Assembly: GCA_030745955.1 (NCBI GenBank)
Contig: JASLNQ010000165.1
Span: 1-5,315, forward strand
From: Dehalococcoidia bacterium
GTDB taxonomy: Bacteria; Chloroflexota; Dehalococcoidia; UBA1151; UBA1328
Length of the DNA stretch: 5,315 nt
Direction: 5' to 3'
In this document: in pieces, positions 1 through 5,315 of the stretch
How the letters are laid out: each line of letters begins with the position of its first letter
Position numbering within the stretch: position 1 is the stretch's first letter
Position numbers and translations under genes: made by a program
The notes under the pieces: model-generated
The model's database searches: none
What the model was told of the DNA's origin: nothing
What the model saw: only the letters and a program-made list of their open reading frames with translations

Positions 1-233
1 GTCGGGGTGGGGGTTGGTGGTGTGCGAGTGTTGGAGGGTCTTTCGTTGGCTGAGGTTGAGGTTGGGATTGATGGGGTGTCGGTGCTGGGCGATGGATCGG
101 TACCGGGAAGGTTTTCGTCGGTTGAGCAGGCTGCCGATAGGAGTGTGGAGAGGAGGAGGAGGGCCGCGACCCACACCCTGGTCCTCTCCCTCCCGGGGAA
201 AGGGGATTTTGTCTGGGCCGTAAACCACCGCAT
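1..233 (-). CDS. Putative lipoprotein, N-terminal part only (runs off the left edge)
   Basis: The minus-strand frame beginning with ATG at 233 stays open to the window edge, giving 77 codons and two extra bases with no stop. The peptide has a basic n-region (R15, R17, R19), a hydrophobic stretch at about residues 20-35 (VWVAALLLLSTLLSAAC) and a lipobox LSAAC with the modifiable cysteine at C36. A linker dominated by Ser, Thr, Pro and Asp follows to residue 77 and ends in PPTPTP. This is the classic layout of an exported lipid-anchored protein whose folded domain follows a flexible linker. That domain lies outside the window, so its function is unknown; solute-binding proteins and extracytoplasmic enzymes often look like this. 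The start is 21 bases after the ilvD stop, so co-transcription is plausible. ATG at 233 has no Shine-Dalgarno sequence. GTG at 176 has a good one (GGGAGAGG, 6 bases away) but would remove all positive charge from the signal peptide, so 233 is preferred. The G/T-rich plus strand of this stretch is the complement of the linker codons. Confidence 0.72.
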   Translation of the reverse strand, partial: MRWFTAQTKSPFPGRERTRVWVAALLLLSTLLSAACSTDENLPGTDPSPSTDTPSIPTSTSANERPSNTRTPPTPTP

Positions 234-245
234 ACCGGGGAGAGG
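183..245 (-). repeat. Inverted repeat spanning the lipoprotein start region
   Basis: Two perfectly complementary 8-base arms, CCTCTCCC at 183-190 and GGGAGAGG at 238-245, are separated by 47 bases. In the minus-strand transcript the downstream arm reads GGGAGAGG and is the Shine-Dalgarno-like sequence just ahead of the GTG at 176. The loop holds the ATG at 233. Pairing could therefore mask a ribosome-binding site after ilvD. The arms are purine/pyrimidine-rich, so chance or codon bias (Arg-Glu-Arg codons) is a real alternative. Confidence 0.3.
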
Positions 246-254
246 AGACCCAGA

Positions 255-1982
255 TCAGCCCGTTACGGCGCCGGTGGATGCCGGGTTTACCAGCTTGATG
301 TACTTGCTGAGGACGCCTTTGGTATAGGGCGGGGGCTTGGGTTGCCACTTTGCGAGTCGTGCTGCAAGTTCTTCGTCGCTGATCTTCACGTTGAGTTCGA
401 ACCTGTCGAGGTCGACTTCGATCTGGTCGTCATCCTCAACCGCCGCGATCGGGCCACCGACCGCTGCCTCGGGCCCAACATGACCGATCATCGAACCGTG
501 GGACGCGCCCGAGAACCGGCCATCGGTCATCAGCATGACCTTTTCGCCAAGGCCCTGTCCTACCAGGGCGGCGGTCACCGAAAGCATCTCCCGCATCCCC
601 GGTCCGCCCTTTGGTCCCTCGTACCGGATGATTATTGCGTCGCCCTCCTTAATGTCGCGTTCCTGGAGCGCATCCATCACGCCCTCTTCGCCATCGAAGA
701 CGCGTGCGGGTCCACCGAACTTCTGGCCGAACTGGTGGCCTGCCACCTTCAGAATCGCACCGTCGGGCGCCAGGTTGCCGAAGAGGGTCACGAGTCCGCC
801 GGTCTTTGAAATGGGATCTTCGACCGAGTGGAGAACATCGTTCGGCTCGCCGACATCGACGCCGGCCAGGTTTTCGGCGACGGTCTTGCCAGTTACAGTC
901 ATGCACTCGCCGTGGAGCAGCCCGGCGTCGAGCAGTCGCTTCATCACGACCGGGATTCCCCCGACACGGTCGAGGTCGAGCATCACATACTTGCCGCCCG
1001 GCTTCATGTCGGCGATAAGTGGCGTGCGCATTGCGATGTCGTGGATGTCCTTGAGGGTCAGCTTTATACCGGCTTCGTGGGCGATTGCCGGCAGGTGGAG
1101 AGTAGTGTTGGTTGAACCACCCATCGCCACCACGACCGCGACCGCGTTTTCAAACGCCTCGCGGGTAAGGATGTCGGAGGGGCGGATGTTTTTCCGGAGG
1201 AGATTTAACACGGCGTGACCGGCCTCGCGGGACGATGCCACCTTGCGCTGGTCGACGTTTGATTCGGAGGCGGCACCGGGCAGCGAAAGGCCCAGCGCCT
1301 CGCCGATAGATGCCATCGTGTTGGCGGTGAACATGCCCCCGCACGCACCCGGGCCCGGGCATGCGTGCGTTTCGATCTGGTACAGCTCGTTCTCGTCGAT
1401 CTGACCCGATTGGAACTGGCCGACCGCCTCGAATACGGTCTGGATCTGGATGTCCTCGCCACGCCACGAGCCGGGCATGATCGAACCGCCGTAGATAAAT
1501 ACGGACGGGATGTCGAGCCGGGCCATGGCCATCATCGAGCCGGGCAGCGACTTGTCGCAGCCAGCAACCGCTACGAGGCCGTCATAACGCTCGGCGAAGC
1601 AGACCGTCTCGATCGAGTCGGCGATCACTTCGCGTGAAACGAGCGAGCCTCGCATGCCCTCGGTCCCCATCGATATGGCGTCGGAGACCGTGATGGTGCC
1701 AAACATGAAAGGGGTACCGTTGGCGGCGAATACGCCCCGCTTAACCTCTTCGACCAGCGCCTCGATACCGGCGTTGCAGGGGGTAACTTCGTTGTGGGTC
1801 GAGGCAATCCCGACGAACGGCGCTTCGATGTCGCTATCGCTCAGGCCCATTGCTTTCATCATCGAGCGGTGCGGCGCACGAATGGCGCCCTCGGTGGTCT
1901 CCCAGCTCCGCCATTTTCCGGGCGCTCGCTTAGCGGCGCGGGTCGAGTCGAGTTTTTCTTGTGGATCGCTGGTTGTGGTCAT
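255..1982 (-). CDS. ilvD: Dihydroxy-acid dehydratase
   Basis: This 575-residue protein is full length for the IlvD/EDD family. The biosynthetic enzyme dehydrates 2,3-dihydroxyisovalerate and 2,3-dihydroxy-3-methylvalerate to the 2-keto acids used for valine, leucine, isoleucine and pantothenate, in the cytoplasm. Three cysteines sit in the expected Fe-S contexts: C69 in TPCNAG, C142 in AGCDKSLPG and C214 in [17 protein letters not shown]. Having all three fits the [2Fe-2S] type rather than the oxygen-labile [4Fe-4S] type. The Mg site contributors D101 and the D143-K144 pair are present, as is the C-terminal [10 protein letters not shown] motif with the likely catalytic serine near residue 491. 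[10 protein letters not shown] and a C-terminus ending GAVTG are also typical. The start at 1982 has no recognisable Shine-Dalgarno sequence. The first 25 or so residues are polar and variable, and the next Met (41) lies inside the conserved region. Sugar-acid dehydratases of the same family are the main alternative, but the motifs and length read as normal IlvD. Confidence 0.95.
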   Translation of the reverse strand: MTTTSDPQEKLDSTRAAKRAPGKWRSWETTEGAIRAPHRSMMKAMGLSDSDIEAPFVGIASTHNEVTPCNAGIEALVEEVKRGVFAANGTPFMFGTITVSDAISMGTEGMRGSLVSREVIADSIETVCFAERYDGLVAVAGCDKSLPGSMMAMARLDIPSVFIYGGSIMPGSWRGEDIQIQTVFEAVGQFQSGQIDENELYQIETHACPGPGACGGMFTANTMASIGEALGLSLPGAASESNVDQRKVASSREAGHAVLNLLRKNIRPSDILTREAFENAVAVVVAMGGSTNTTLHLPAIAHEAGIKLTLKDIHDIAMRTPLIADMKPGGKYVMLDLDRVGGIPVVMKRLLDAGLLHGECMTVTGKTVAENLAGVDVGEPNDVLHSVEDPISKTGGLVTLFGNLAPDGAILKVAGHQFGQKFGGPARVFDGEEGVMDALQERDIKEGDAIIIRYEGPKGGPGMREMLSVTAALVGQGLGEKVMLMTDGRFSGASHGSMIGHVGPEAAVGGPIAAVEDDDQIEVDLDRFELNVKISDEELAARLAKWQPKPPPYTKGVLSKYIKLVNPASTGAVTG

Positions 1983-2016
1983 TTTTCTGTTGCTGTTCCG
2001 AGTGGTGATGGGGCCG

Positions 2017-2042
2017 AAATCGAACTCGTTTCAAGTCGATTT
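2017..2042. repeat. Inverted repeat AAATCGA/TCGATTT, candidate operator
   Basis: The 7-base arms AAATCGA (2017-2023) and TCGATTT (2036-2042) are perfect reverse complements with a 12-base spacer, so their centres are 19 bases apart, about two helical turns. This is the geometry expected for a dimeric regulator. It lies 35-60 bases upstream of the ilvD start. It could also be a weak hairpin in the ilvD leader, or chance. Confidence 0.35.
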
Positions 2043-2091
2043 GCGACCCGTAATGGTACACGCCAAAACAAGCGATCACGCCAACTGTGCA

Positions 2092-2097
2092 TATACT
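2092..2097 (+). promoter_or_regulatory. Possible -10 element of the SMP-30 gene
   Basis: TATACT matches five of six positions of the sigma-70-type consensus and would place the transcript start near 2104, giving a leader of about 28 bases that includes the ribosome-binding site. No good -35 hexamer lies 16-18 bases upstream. A TG dinucleotide at 2088-2089 is one base out of place for an extended -10. Confidence 0.35.
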
Positions 2098-2120
2098 GGC
2101 GCGACCCGTTAATCACGCAA

Positions 2121-2127
2121 GGGGGAG
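2121..2127 (+). promoter_or_regulatory. Ribosome-binding site that selects the GTG start of the SMP-30 gene
   Basis: GGGGGAG, preceded by AA, ends 4 bases before GTG at 2132. An overlapping ATG at 2130 is in another frame and stops after five codons (MWLRI, stop at 2145-2147). The in-frame ATG at 2087 overlaps the possible -10 region and has no purine-rich sequence before it. The GTG is therefore the likely true start. Confidence 0.6.
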
Positions 2128-2131
2128 CGAT

Positions 2132-3052
2132 GTGGCTGCGAATTTAATCGATATAGTCGCCGACGACCTGTTCTTTCCGGAAGGGCCGCGCTGGCGCGCT
2201 GGCGAGGGCAGGCTTTATTTCAGCGATGTGCTGGCCGGGAAGGTGTCCAGGCTGGACGATTCGGGAGCGGTCGAAACGGTCTTCGAACCGGGCGAGTTTC
2301 CGAGCGGACTCGGCTTCCTCGAAAACGGCGACATGCTGGTGGTGGTCACTGAGAGCCGCGAGATCGTCCGGCTGTCGAAGGAAACGACGCTCGCAGGTGG
2401 GGCGTCGCGGGTGGATTCGGCACACCACGCCGATATTTCGACCCCGTACGGAACCGGCAACAACGACATGGTGGTGGCTCCCGATGGAACGGCCTACGCG
2501 GGTGCCTACCTGCCCGGTCTCAGCGAAGAGGTTACGCCGGGTCCGGCGAACCCACCGCGTTTTGGTCACATGGTCATGGCCCGCCCCGACGGCACTTCGC
2601 AGGTCGTTGCCGACCGCGTTTGCTTCCCGAACGGCGGGGCGATCACTCCCGACGGTAAAACGCTGATTGTCGCCGAAACATTTGCGTACATGCTGACGGC
2701 CTGGGACATCAACGACGATGGCACCCTGTCGAACCGGCGACCCTGGGCCTACCTTGCGGCGCCGACCGATGGCATCAGCCTTGATGCCGAGGGTTGCATC
2801 TGGGTGGCCTGTCCTTACTTCACATATGGCGATTCAGGTGGCTGGGTGCGGGTTGCCGATGGCGGGGAAGTGAGGCAGACCATCCCGCTGGAGGACCCGG
2901 AAAAGAGCGCTTATGCCTGCATGCTTGGTGGCGCAGACGGTCGCGACCTGTACCTGTGCGAATCGACCGTTGTGGGCCGGGAGCGGTTCCAGGGCGATGG
3001 CCGGATACGCCGGGTGCGGGTCGATGTGCCGATGGCCGAGAACCAGTTTTAG
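2132..3052 (+). CDS. SMP-30/gluconolactonase/LRE-family hydrolase
   Basis: This is a 306-residue, six-bladed beta-propeller-type protein of the family that hydrolyses sugar lactones and related esters using one divalent metal ion. Numbered from GTG 2132, the expected metal ligands are E17 (FPEGPRW), N167 (FPNGGAI) and D213 (PTDGISLD). N111 (GTGNNDMVV) matches the substrate-side Asn of the family. These correspond to human SMP-30 residues E18, N154, D204 and N103. Repeated blade motifs such as APDGTAYAG, TPDGKTLIVAE and DAEGCIWVA are visible. There is no signal peptide, so it is probably cytoplasmic. The substrate cannot be read from the sequence; gluconolactone, pentonolactones and other lactones are all possible. 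It is divergent from ilvD and shares its 149-base control region, and it converges on the F420-type gene. An upstream in-frame ATG at 2087 would add 15 residues but lacks a ribosome-binding site. Confidence 0.9.
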   Translation: MAANLIDIVADDLFFPEGPRWRAGEGRLYFSDVLAGKVSRLDDSGAVETVFEPGEFPSGLGFLENGDMLVVVTESREIVRLSKETTLAGGASRVDSAHHADISTPYGTGNNDMVVAPDGTAYAGAYLPGLSEEVTPGPANPPRFGHMVMARPDGTSQVVADRVCFPNGGAITPDGKTLIVAETFAYMLTAWDINDDGTLSNRRPWAYLAAPTDGISLDAEGCIWVACPYFTYGDSGGWVRVADGGEVRQTIPLEDPEKSAYACMLGGADGRDLYLCESTVVGRERFQGDGRIRRVRVDVPMAENQF

Positions 3053-3229
3053 GTGGTTGAGCCTGGATTGTGGTTAGTCATGGCCGGGACGTGATTGCTG
3101 GCTGGTCGGTTGATCGCCCGCTTCTACCGGCTCCGAGCAGTTTTTTCGGGTTGCCTTCCGCAATTTTGGTTGGCACCTGCGAGTGGCAGTCTAGCGCGGC
3201 GAAGCGAGCAAGAATGAGGAATGGGTTCT
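3053..3229. other. Convergent intergenic gap, no clear terminator
   Basis: Between two convergent genes one expects a bidirectional or paired terminator. A run of six T lies at 3141-3146, but the sequence before it gives only a 3-4 bp stem. A second imperfect stem around 3171-3188 (TGGCAC/GTGGCA, with a mismatch) has no T-run on either strand. No small ORF or RNA gene was recognised. Confidence 0.4.
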
Positions 3230-3925
3230 TCAGGGTCCTGAAAGCCTGAACGAGCTTTTGCCACTCGCCGCATGGATCTCCCTGTCGAGCCTAATCAGCA
3301 GCGGAACCATGTGGTCGAGGGCGACAGCATCTGCCAGCGTGCCGTAGTCGACAGGCTTGAAGCCGATCCCGCTGATCAGTTCGGCCACTGCCTGTTTGGC
3401 CTCTTCGTCGTCGCCGGCGTAGTGGACCTCGCGCGGTTCACCTGAAGAATCTTTAGGATCGGTGATGGTCGAGGCAAAGTTCGTTTTGAACGCGGCAACA
3501 ACACGCGCACCATCACCGATCGCGCGGGCGGTGATCTGCGCACCCGAAGATCCGTCGGCAGGCTGGTGCGTCAACGGGTTTGTGATGTCGATCACCACTT
3601 TGCCACGCAGCGAACCGGCAAATCGCTGTGAGATTTCGGCGGCCATGGCGTAGGGCACGGAGATGATCACGATTTCACCGGCATCGATTGCTGCCTGGAT
3701 GCCATAGATCCTTGATTCGTGCCCCACCTGCTCATGGAAATCGTTCTTGCTTTCGGGCCGACGCGACCCGAAAGCGACGAAGTGCCCGGCCGCCATGAGG
3801 GCGCGACCAAGGTAAAGGGCCATGCGCCCGGTGCCGATGATGCCGATCCGTGGCTTGCGGTCCGGGCTGGAGTCTTGACCTTGACTTGAGGTTAGGGTGG
3901 CGGATGAGTCTGAGTCTTGAGTCAT
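3230..3925 (-). CDS. F420H2:NADP oxidoreductase-like Rossmann protein
   Basis: This 231-residue protein resembles the NADPH-dependent F420 reductase (Fno) family, which moves hydride between NADP(H) and coenzyme F420 in the cytoplasm. The dinucleotide-binding loop GIIGTGRMA is at residues 28-36. It is followed by GSRRPES at 53-59, whose Ser-Arg-Arg fits recognition of the NADP 2'-phosphate. Further family hallmarks are VVIDITNPL, ARVVAAFKTNFAS and a C-terminal block VHYAGDDEEAKQAV...GIGFKPVDYGTLADA. The first 24 or so residues form an extra polar Ser/Gln/Asp-rich tail before the first beta strand, encoded by repetitive TCAAG-rich DNA. No other in-frame start exists before Met35, which lies inside the nucleotide loop, so the tail is likely real. 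Family members also include plain NADP oxidoreductases not shown to use F420, so the cofactor partner is inferred. There is no Shine-Dalgarno sequence; a promoter-like pair sits right next to the start. Confidence 0.85.
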   Translation of the reverse strand: MTQDSDSSATLTSSQGQDSSPDRKPRIGIIGTGRMALYLGRALMAAGHFVAFGSRRPESKNDFHEQVGHESRIYGIQAAIDAGEIVIISVPYAMAAEISQRFAGSLRGKVVIDITNPLTHQPADGSSGAQITARAIGDGARVVAAFKTNFASTITDPKDSSGEPREVHYAGDDEEAKQAVAELISGIGFKPVDYGTLADAVALDHMVPLLIRLDREIHAASGKSSFRLSGP

Positions 3926-3934
3926 GATGGGCAG

Positions 3935-3963
3935 AGTTTATGGCGGAAATAACGGTCGAGCAA
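3935..3963 (-). promoter_or_regulatory. Candidate promoter for the F420-type gene, possibly leaderless
   Basis: On the minus strand TTGCTC (3958-3963) and TAAACT (3935-3940) are 17 bases apart, resembling weak -35 and -10 hexamers. Only 9 bases separate the -10 from the ATG at 3925, so transcription would start at or within a few bases of the start codon. The absence of any Shine-Dalgarno sequence agrees with a leaderless mRNA. Individual hexamer matches are only three and four of six. Confidence 0.35.
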
Positions 3964-4195
3964 CGCTGGCGATCGGTTATGTACACCGCAGCAAGGTCTG
4001 TTCAAGTAATCTCCACGCTCCGTGGTGGTTTTACCTTCCGGTAGCCCGGTGTGAGATGTACCGTTCGGGTGCTTCCGGGAGTACGCTTCGATGCGTTGCT
4101 GGCTCTGGGGCTGAAAACGGCACCATTCCGCATCATCACGAACTATCGGCGCCACGACGCGCGGGCACCAAAGGTCAACGGGACAAAGGGCACAA
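3964..4195. other. Remainder of the divergent gap upstream of the D-threonine aldolase-like gene
   Basis: This leaves more than 230 bases upstream of the plus-strand gene. It contains a small perfect hairpin, CCACG-CTC-CGTGG at 4013-4025, followed by TGGTTTTA. A further 4-bp stem, TACC-TTCC-GGTA, lies at 4032-4043. A GTG-started frame at 4051-4203 overlaps the next gene. I found no good -35/-10 pair on the plus strand and no recognisable riboswitch, T-box or tRNA. Confidence 0.4.
4185..4190 (+). promoter_or_regulatory. Ribosome-binding site of the D-threonine aldolase-like gene
   Basis: AAAGGG ends 5 bases before the ATG at 4196. It is a moderate match to the anti-Shine-Dalgarno sequence and supports this start, which is also where similarity to the family begins. 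Confidence 0.5.
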
Positions 4196-5296
4196 ATGAC
4201 TGAATACCTTCCACTGCCGGGAACCCCCATCGACGAGCTCGATACACCCTGCATCGTCATCGATCTCGACGTTGCCGAAGCCAACATTGCGAAACTCCAG
4301 GCTGCTGCGAACGAGATGGGCGTCGATGTCAGGCCACATTCCAAGACCCACAAGAGCCCTTACTGGGCGCGCAAGCAGATCGCCGCCGGAGCGATTGGTG
4401 TTTGCTGCGCAAAGGTCGGCGAGGCCGAGATCATGGTCGAGGCCGGCGTACCGGAAGTCATGATCCCGAACCAGGTGATTGGAAAGCGGAAGATCGCCCG
4501 TGTTGTCGCACTCGCACGCGCTGCGAATGTGATTGTTGCTGTCGAAGAGTCGGCGAATGTCGACGACCTATCGGAGGCTGCCCGCGCCGCGGGGGCAGAA
4601 CTGGGCGTGATTGTCGAGGTCAACGTCGGTATGGACCGGTGCGGCGTCGATTCTGACGGGGCGGTGGAGCTTGCCGGGCAGATAGTGCGTTCTCCGGGAC
4701 TGCGATTCGATGGCCTGATGGGCTACGAGGGTCACACAGTCGCCGAACGGGACTACGAAGTGCGCAAAACCGAGGCCGAGAATGCGATGTCGATCCTGAC
4801 CGGAGCGGCCGATCAAATTCGCGCTGAGGGGATTGACGTGGAGGTGGTTTCGGCTGCGGGGACGGGTACATACTCGATCACGGGCCAGGTCGACGGTGTG
4901 ACCGAGCTTCAGTGCGGCTCGTATATCTTCATGGACGGGGATTACCTCGAGGTGTTCAACGACTTCGAGCCGGCCCTGTCGGTCCTGGCAACGGTGATTT
5001 CACGGCAGAAAGAGGACGTTGCGATTGTCGATATGGGGCTGAAGTCGATTTCGATTGACCGCGGTCTCGCCGAGGTCCTTTCGCCGCCCAGCGCGTCGAT
5101 TATCAAGCACTCCGAGGAGCACACTGCGATCGACCTGCCCGACGCGGCGTCGCGGGCGCTGAAGGTCGGTGACACGGTGCGGGCCCGACCGACGCACGGC
5201 GACACGACGATCAACCTTCACGAGTACTACTTCGGTGTCAGGAACGGGAAGCTGGAGGCGGCGATTCCGATTCCGGGGCGTGGCAAGTTCCGCTAG
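4196..5296 (+). CDS. D-threonine aldolase/D-serine dehydratase family PLP enzyme
   Basis: This 366-residue protein has the fold-type III layout: an alanine racemase-like N-terminal barrel and a C-terminal D-serine dehydratase-like domain. It opens with the family motif LDTPCIVIDLD (15-25). The PLP lysine is K50 in RPHSKTHKS. Further family blocks are CCAKVGEAEIMVEAG, VEVNVGMDRCG, GLMGYEGH, a phosphate-loop SAAGTGTYSI, and TELQCGSYIFMDGDYLE. Near the C-terminus HGDTTINLHEYY supplies H334 and D336. In D-threonine aldolases the divalent metal is held by a His/Asp pair spaced like this, while eukaryotic D-serine dehydratases have His/Cys. The Asp therefore favours an aldolase cleaving D-threonine-like beta-hydroxy amino acids to glycine and an aldehyde. 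D-3-hydroxyaspartate aldolase is an alternative. No partner transporter or glycine-cleavage gene is in view. It is divergent from the F420-type gene and stops 19 bases before the right edge. Confidence 0.92.
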   Translation: MTEYLPLPGTPIDELDTPCIVIDLDVAEANIAKLQAAANEMGVDVRPHSKTHKSPYWARKQIAAGAIGVCCAKVGEAEIMVEAGVPEVMIPNQVIGKRKIARVVALARAANVIVAVEESANVDDLSEAARAAGAELGVIVEVNVGMDRCGVDSDGAVELAGQIVRSPGLRFDGLMGYEGHTVAERDYEVRKTEAENAMSILTGAADQIRAEGIDVEVVSAAGTGTYSITGQVDGVTELQCGSYIFMDGDYLEVFNDFEPALSVLATVISRQKEDVAIVDMGLKSISIDRGLAEVLSPPSASIIKHSEEHTAIDLPDAASRALKVGDTVRARPTHGDTTINLHEYYFGVRNGKLEAAIPIPGRGKFR

Positions 5297-5315
5297 GGCT
5301 GTCGGCTCGTGGCAC

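Larger units (their letters stand above)
1983..2131. promoter_or_regulatory. Divergent control region between ilvD and the SMP-30 gene
   Basis: These 149 bases separate two divergent starts and must contain signals for both. Towards the plus-strand gene there is a possible -10 and a clear ribosome-binding site (annotated separately). Towards ilvD I see no convincing -35/-10 pair and no Shine-Dalgarno sequence. The region holds a 7-bp inverted repeat and a 9-bp direct repeat, GCGACCCGT at 2043-2051 and again at 2101-2109, 58 bases apart and both followed closely by AAT. No known attenuator, T-box or riboswitch pattern was recognised. Confidence 0.5.

Noticed and set aside
1..327. Plus-strand open frame of about 106 residues, valine/glycine-rich
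   Set aside because: It is the complement of the lipoprotein linker and of the ilvD 3' end, crosses into ilvD, and its composition simply reflects G/T-rich DNA.
535..1218. Long plus-strand frame of 227 codons inside ilvD
   Set aside because: It is antisense to the conserved core of a clear full-length dehydratase. Its product is Ser/Arg/Pro-rich, as expected of a shadow frame in GC-rich DNA.
3127..3150. Rho-independent terminator at the T6 run (3141-3146)
   Set aside because: The preceding sequence forms at most a 3-4 bp stem, too weak to call.
3990..4025. tRNA-like T-arm around GTTCAAG at 4000-4006
   Set aside because: The flanking bases do not pair as a 5-bp T stem, and no D-arm, anticodon arm or acceptor stem can be assembled.
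4013..4032. Attenuator or terminator at the CCACG-CTC-CGTGG hairpin
   Set aside because: A 5-bp stem with only four consecutive T bases is short for an intrinsic terminator. It is kept only as a note in the gap description.
3924..4199. Plus-strand frame of 91 codons filling the divergent gap
   Set aside because: It has no ribosome-binding site at 3924 and no recognisable domain. It begins inside the start codon of the opposite gene.
3922..4353. Minus-strand frame of 143 codons across the divergent gap
   Set aside because: It runs antisense through the start of the D-threonine aldolase-like gene and overlaps the start of the neighbouring gene. The product shows no domain-like pattern.

Overview
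The window is GC-rich bacterial DNA with four complete genes and the 5' part of a fifth. All are ordinary metabolic or cell-envelope types, and I see no mobile element, CRISPR array, rRNA or tRNA. The lineage cannot be fixed from one window. Three things lean towards a monoderm-like, F420-capable group such as Chloroflexota (SAR202/Dehalococcoidia-like) or Actinomycetota: an F420-dependent NADP reductase-like gene, a lipoprotein with a Thr/Pro-rich linker, and starts lacking a Shine-Dalgarno sequence, one of them possibly leaderless. This is inference.

Layout: (1) At 1-233 on the minus strand lies the N-terminal part of a lipoprotein that runs off the left edge. It has a hydrophobic signal segment, an LSAAC lipobox and a Ser/Thr/Pro-rich linker. 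(2) At 255-1982 on the minus strand is ilvD, dihydroxy-acid dehydratase, transcribed towards the lipoprotein gene 21 bases downstream. (3) At 1983-2131 is a 149-base divergent control region with a 7-bp inverted repeat and a 9-bp direct repeat. (4) At 2132-3052 on the plus strand is an SMP-30/gluconolactonase-family hydrolase with a GTG start and a clear Shine-Dalgarno sequence. (5) At 3053-3229 is a convergent gap with no convincing terminator. (6) At 3230-3925 on the minus strand is an F420H2:NADP oxidoreductase-like Rossmann protein, possibly expressed from a leaderless mRNA. (7) At 3926-4195 is a 270-base divergent gap with a small hairpin and a possible short ORF. (8) At 4196-5296 on the plus strand is a D-threonine aldolase/D-serine dehydratase family PLP enzyme whose metal motif favours the aldolase type.

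How the genes fit together: IlvD makes the 2-keto acid precursors of valine and isoleucine. The neighbouring lactonase-like enzyme raises the alternative that the pair handles sugar lactones and sugar acids, since lactonase plus IlvD/EDD-family dehydratase is a known combination, but the IlvD sequence reads as a normal biosynthetic enzyme. The D-threonine aldolase-like enzyme would cleave D-beta-hydroxy amino acids to glycine and an aldehyde. No single pathway obviously joins all the genes. I found no convincing undescribed system. The items most worth checking are the edge-truncated lipoprotein and the two divergent control regions.
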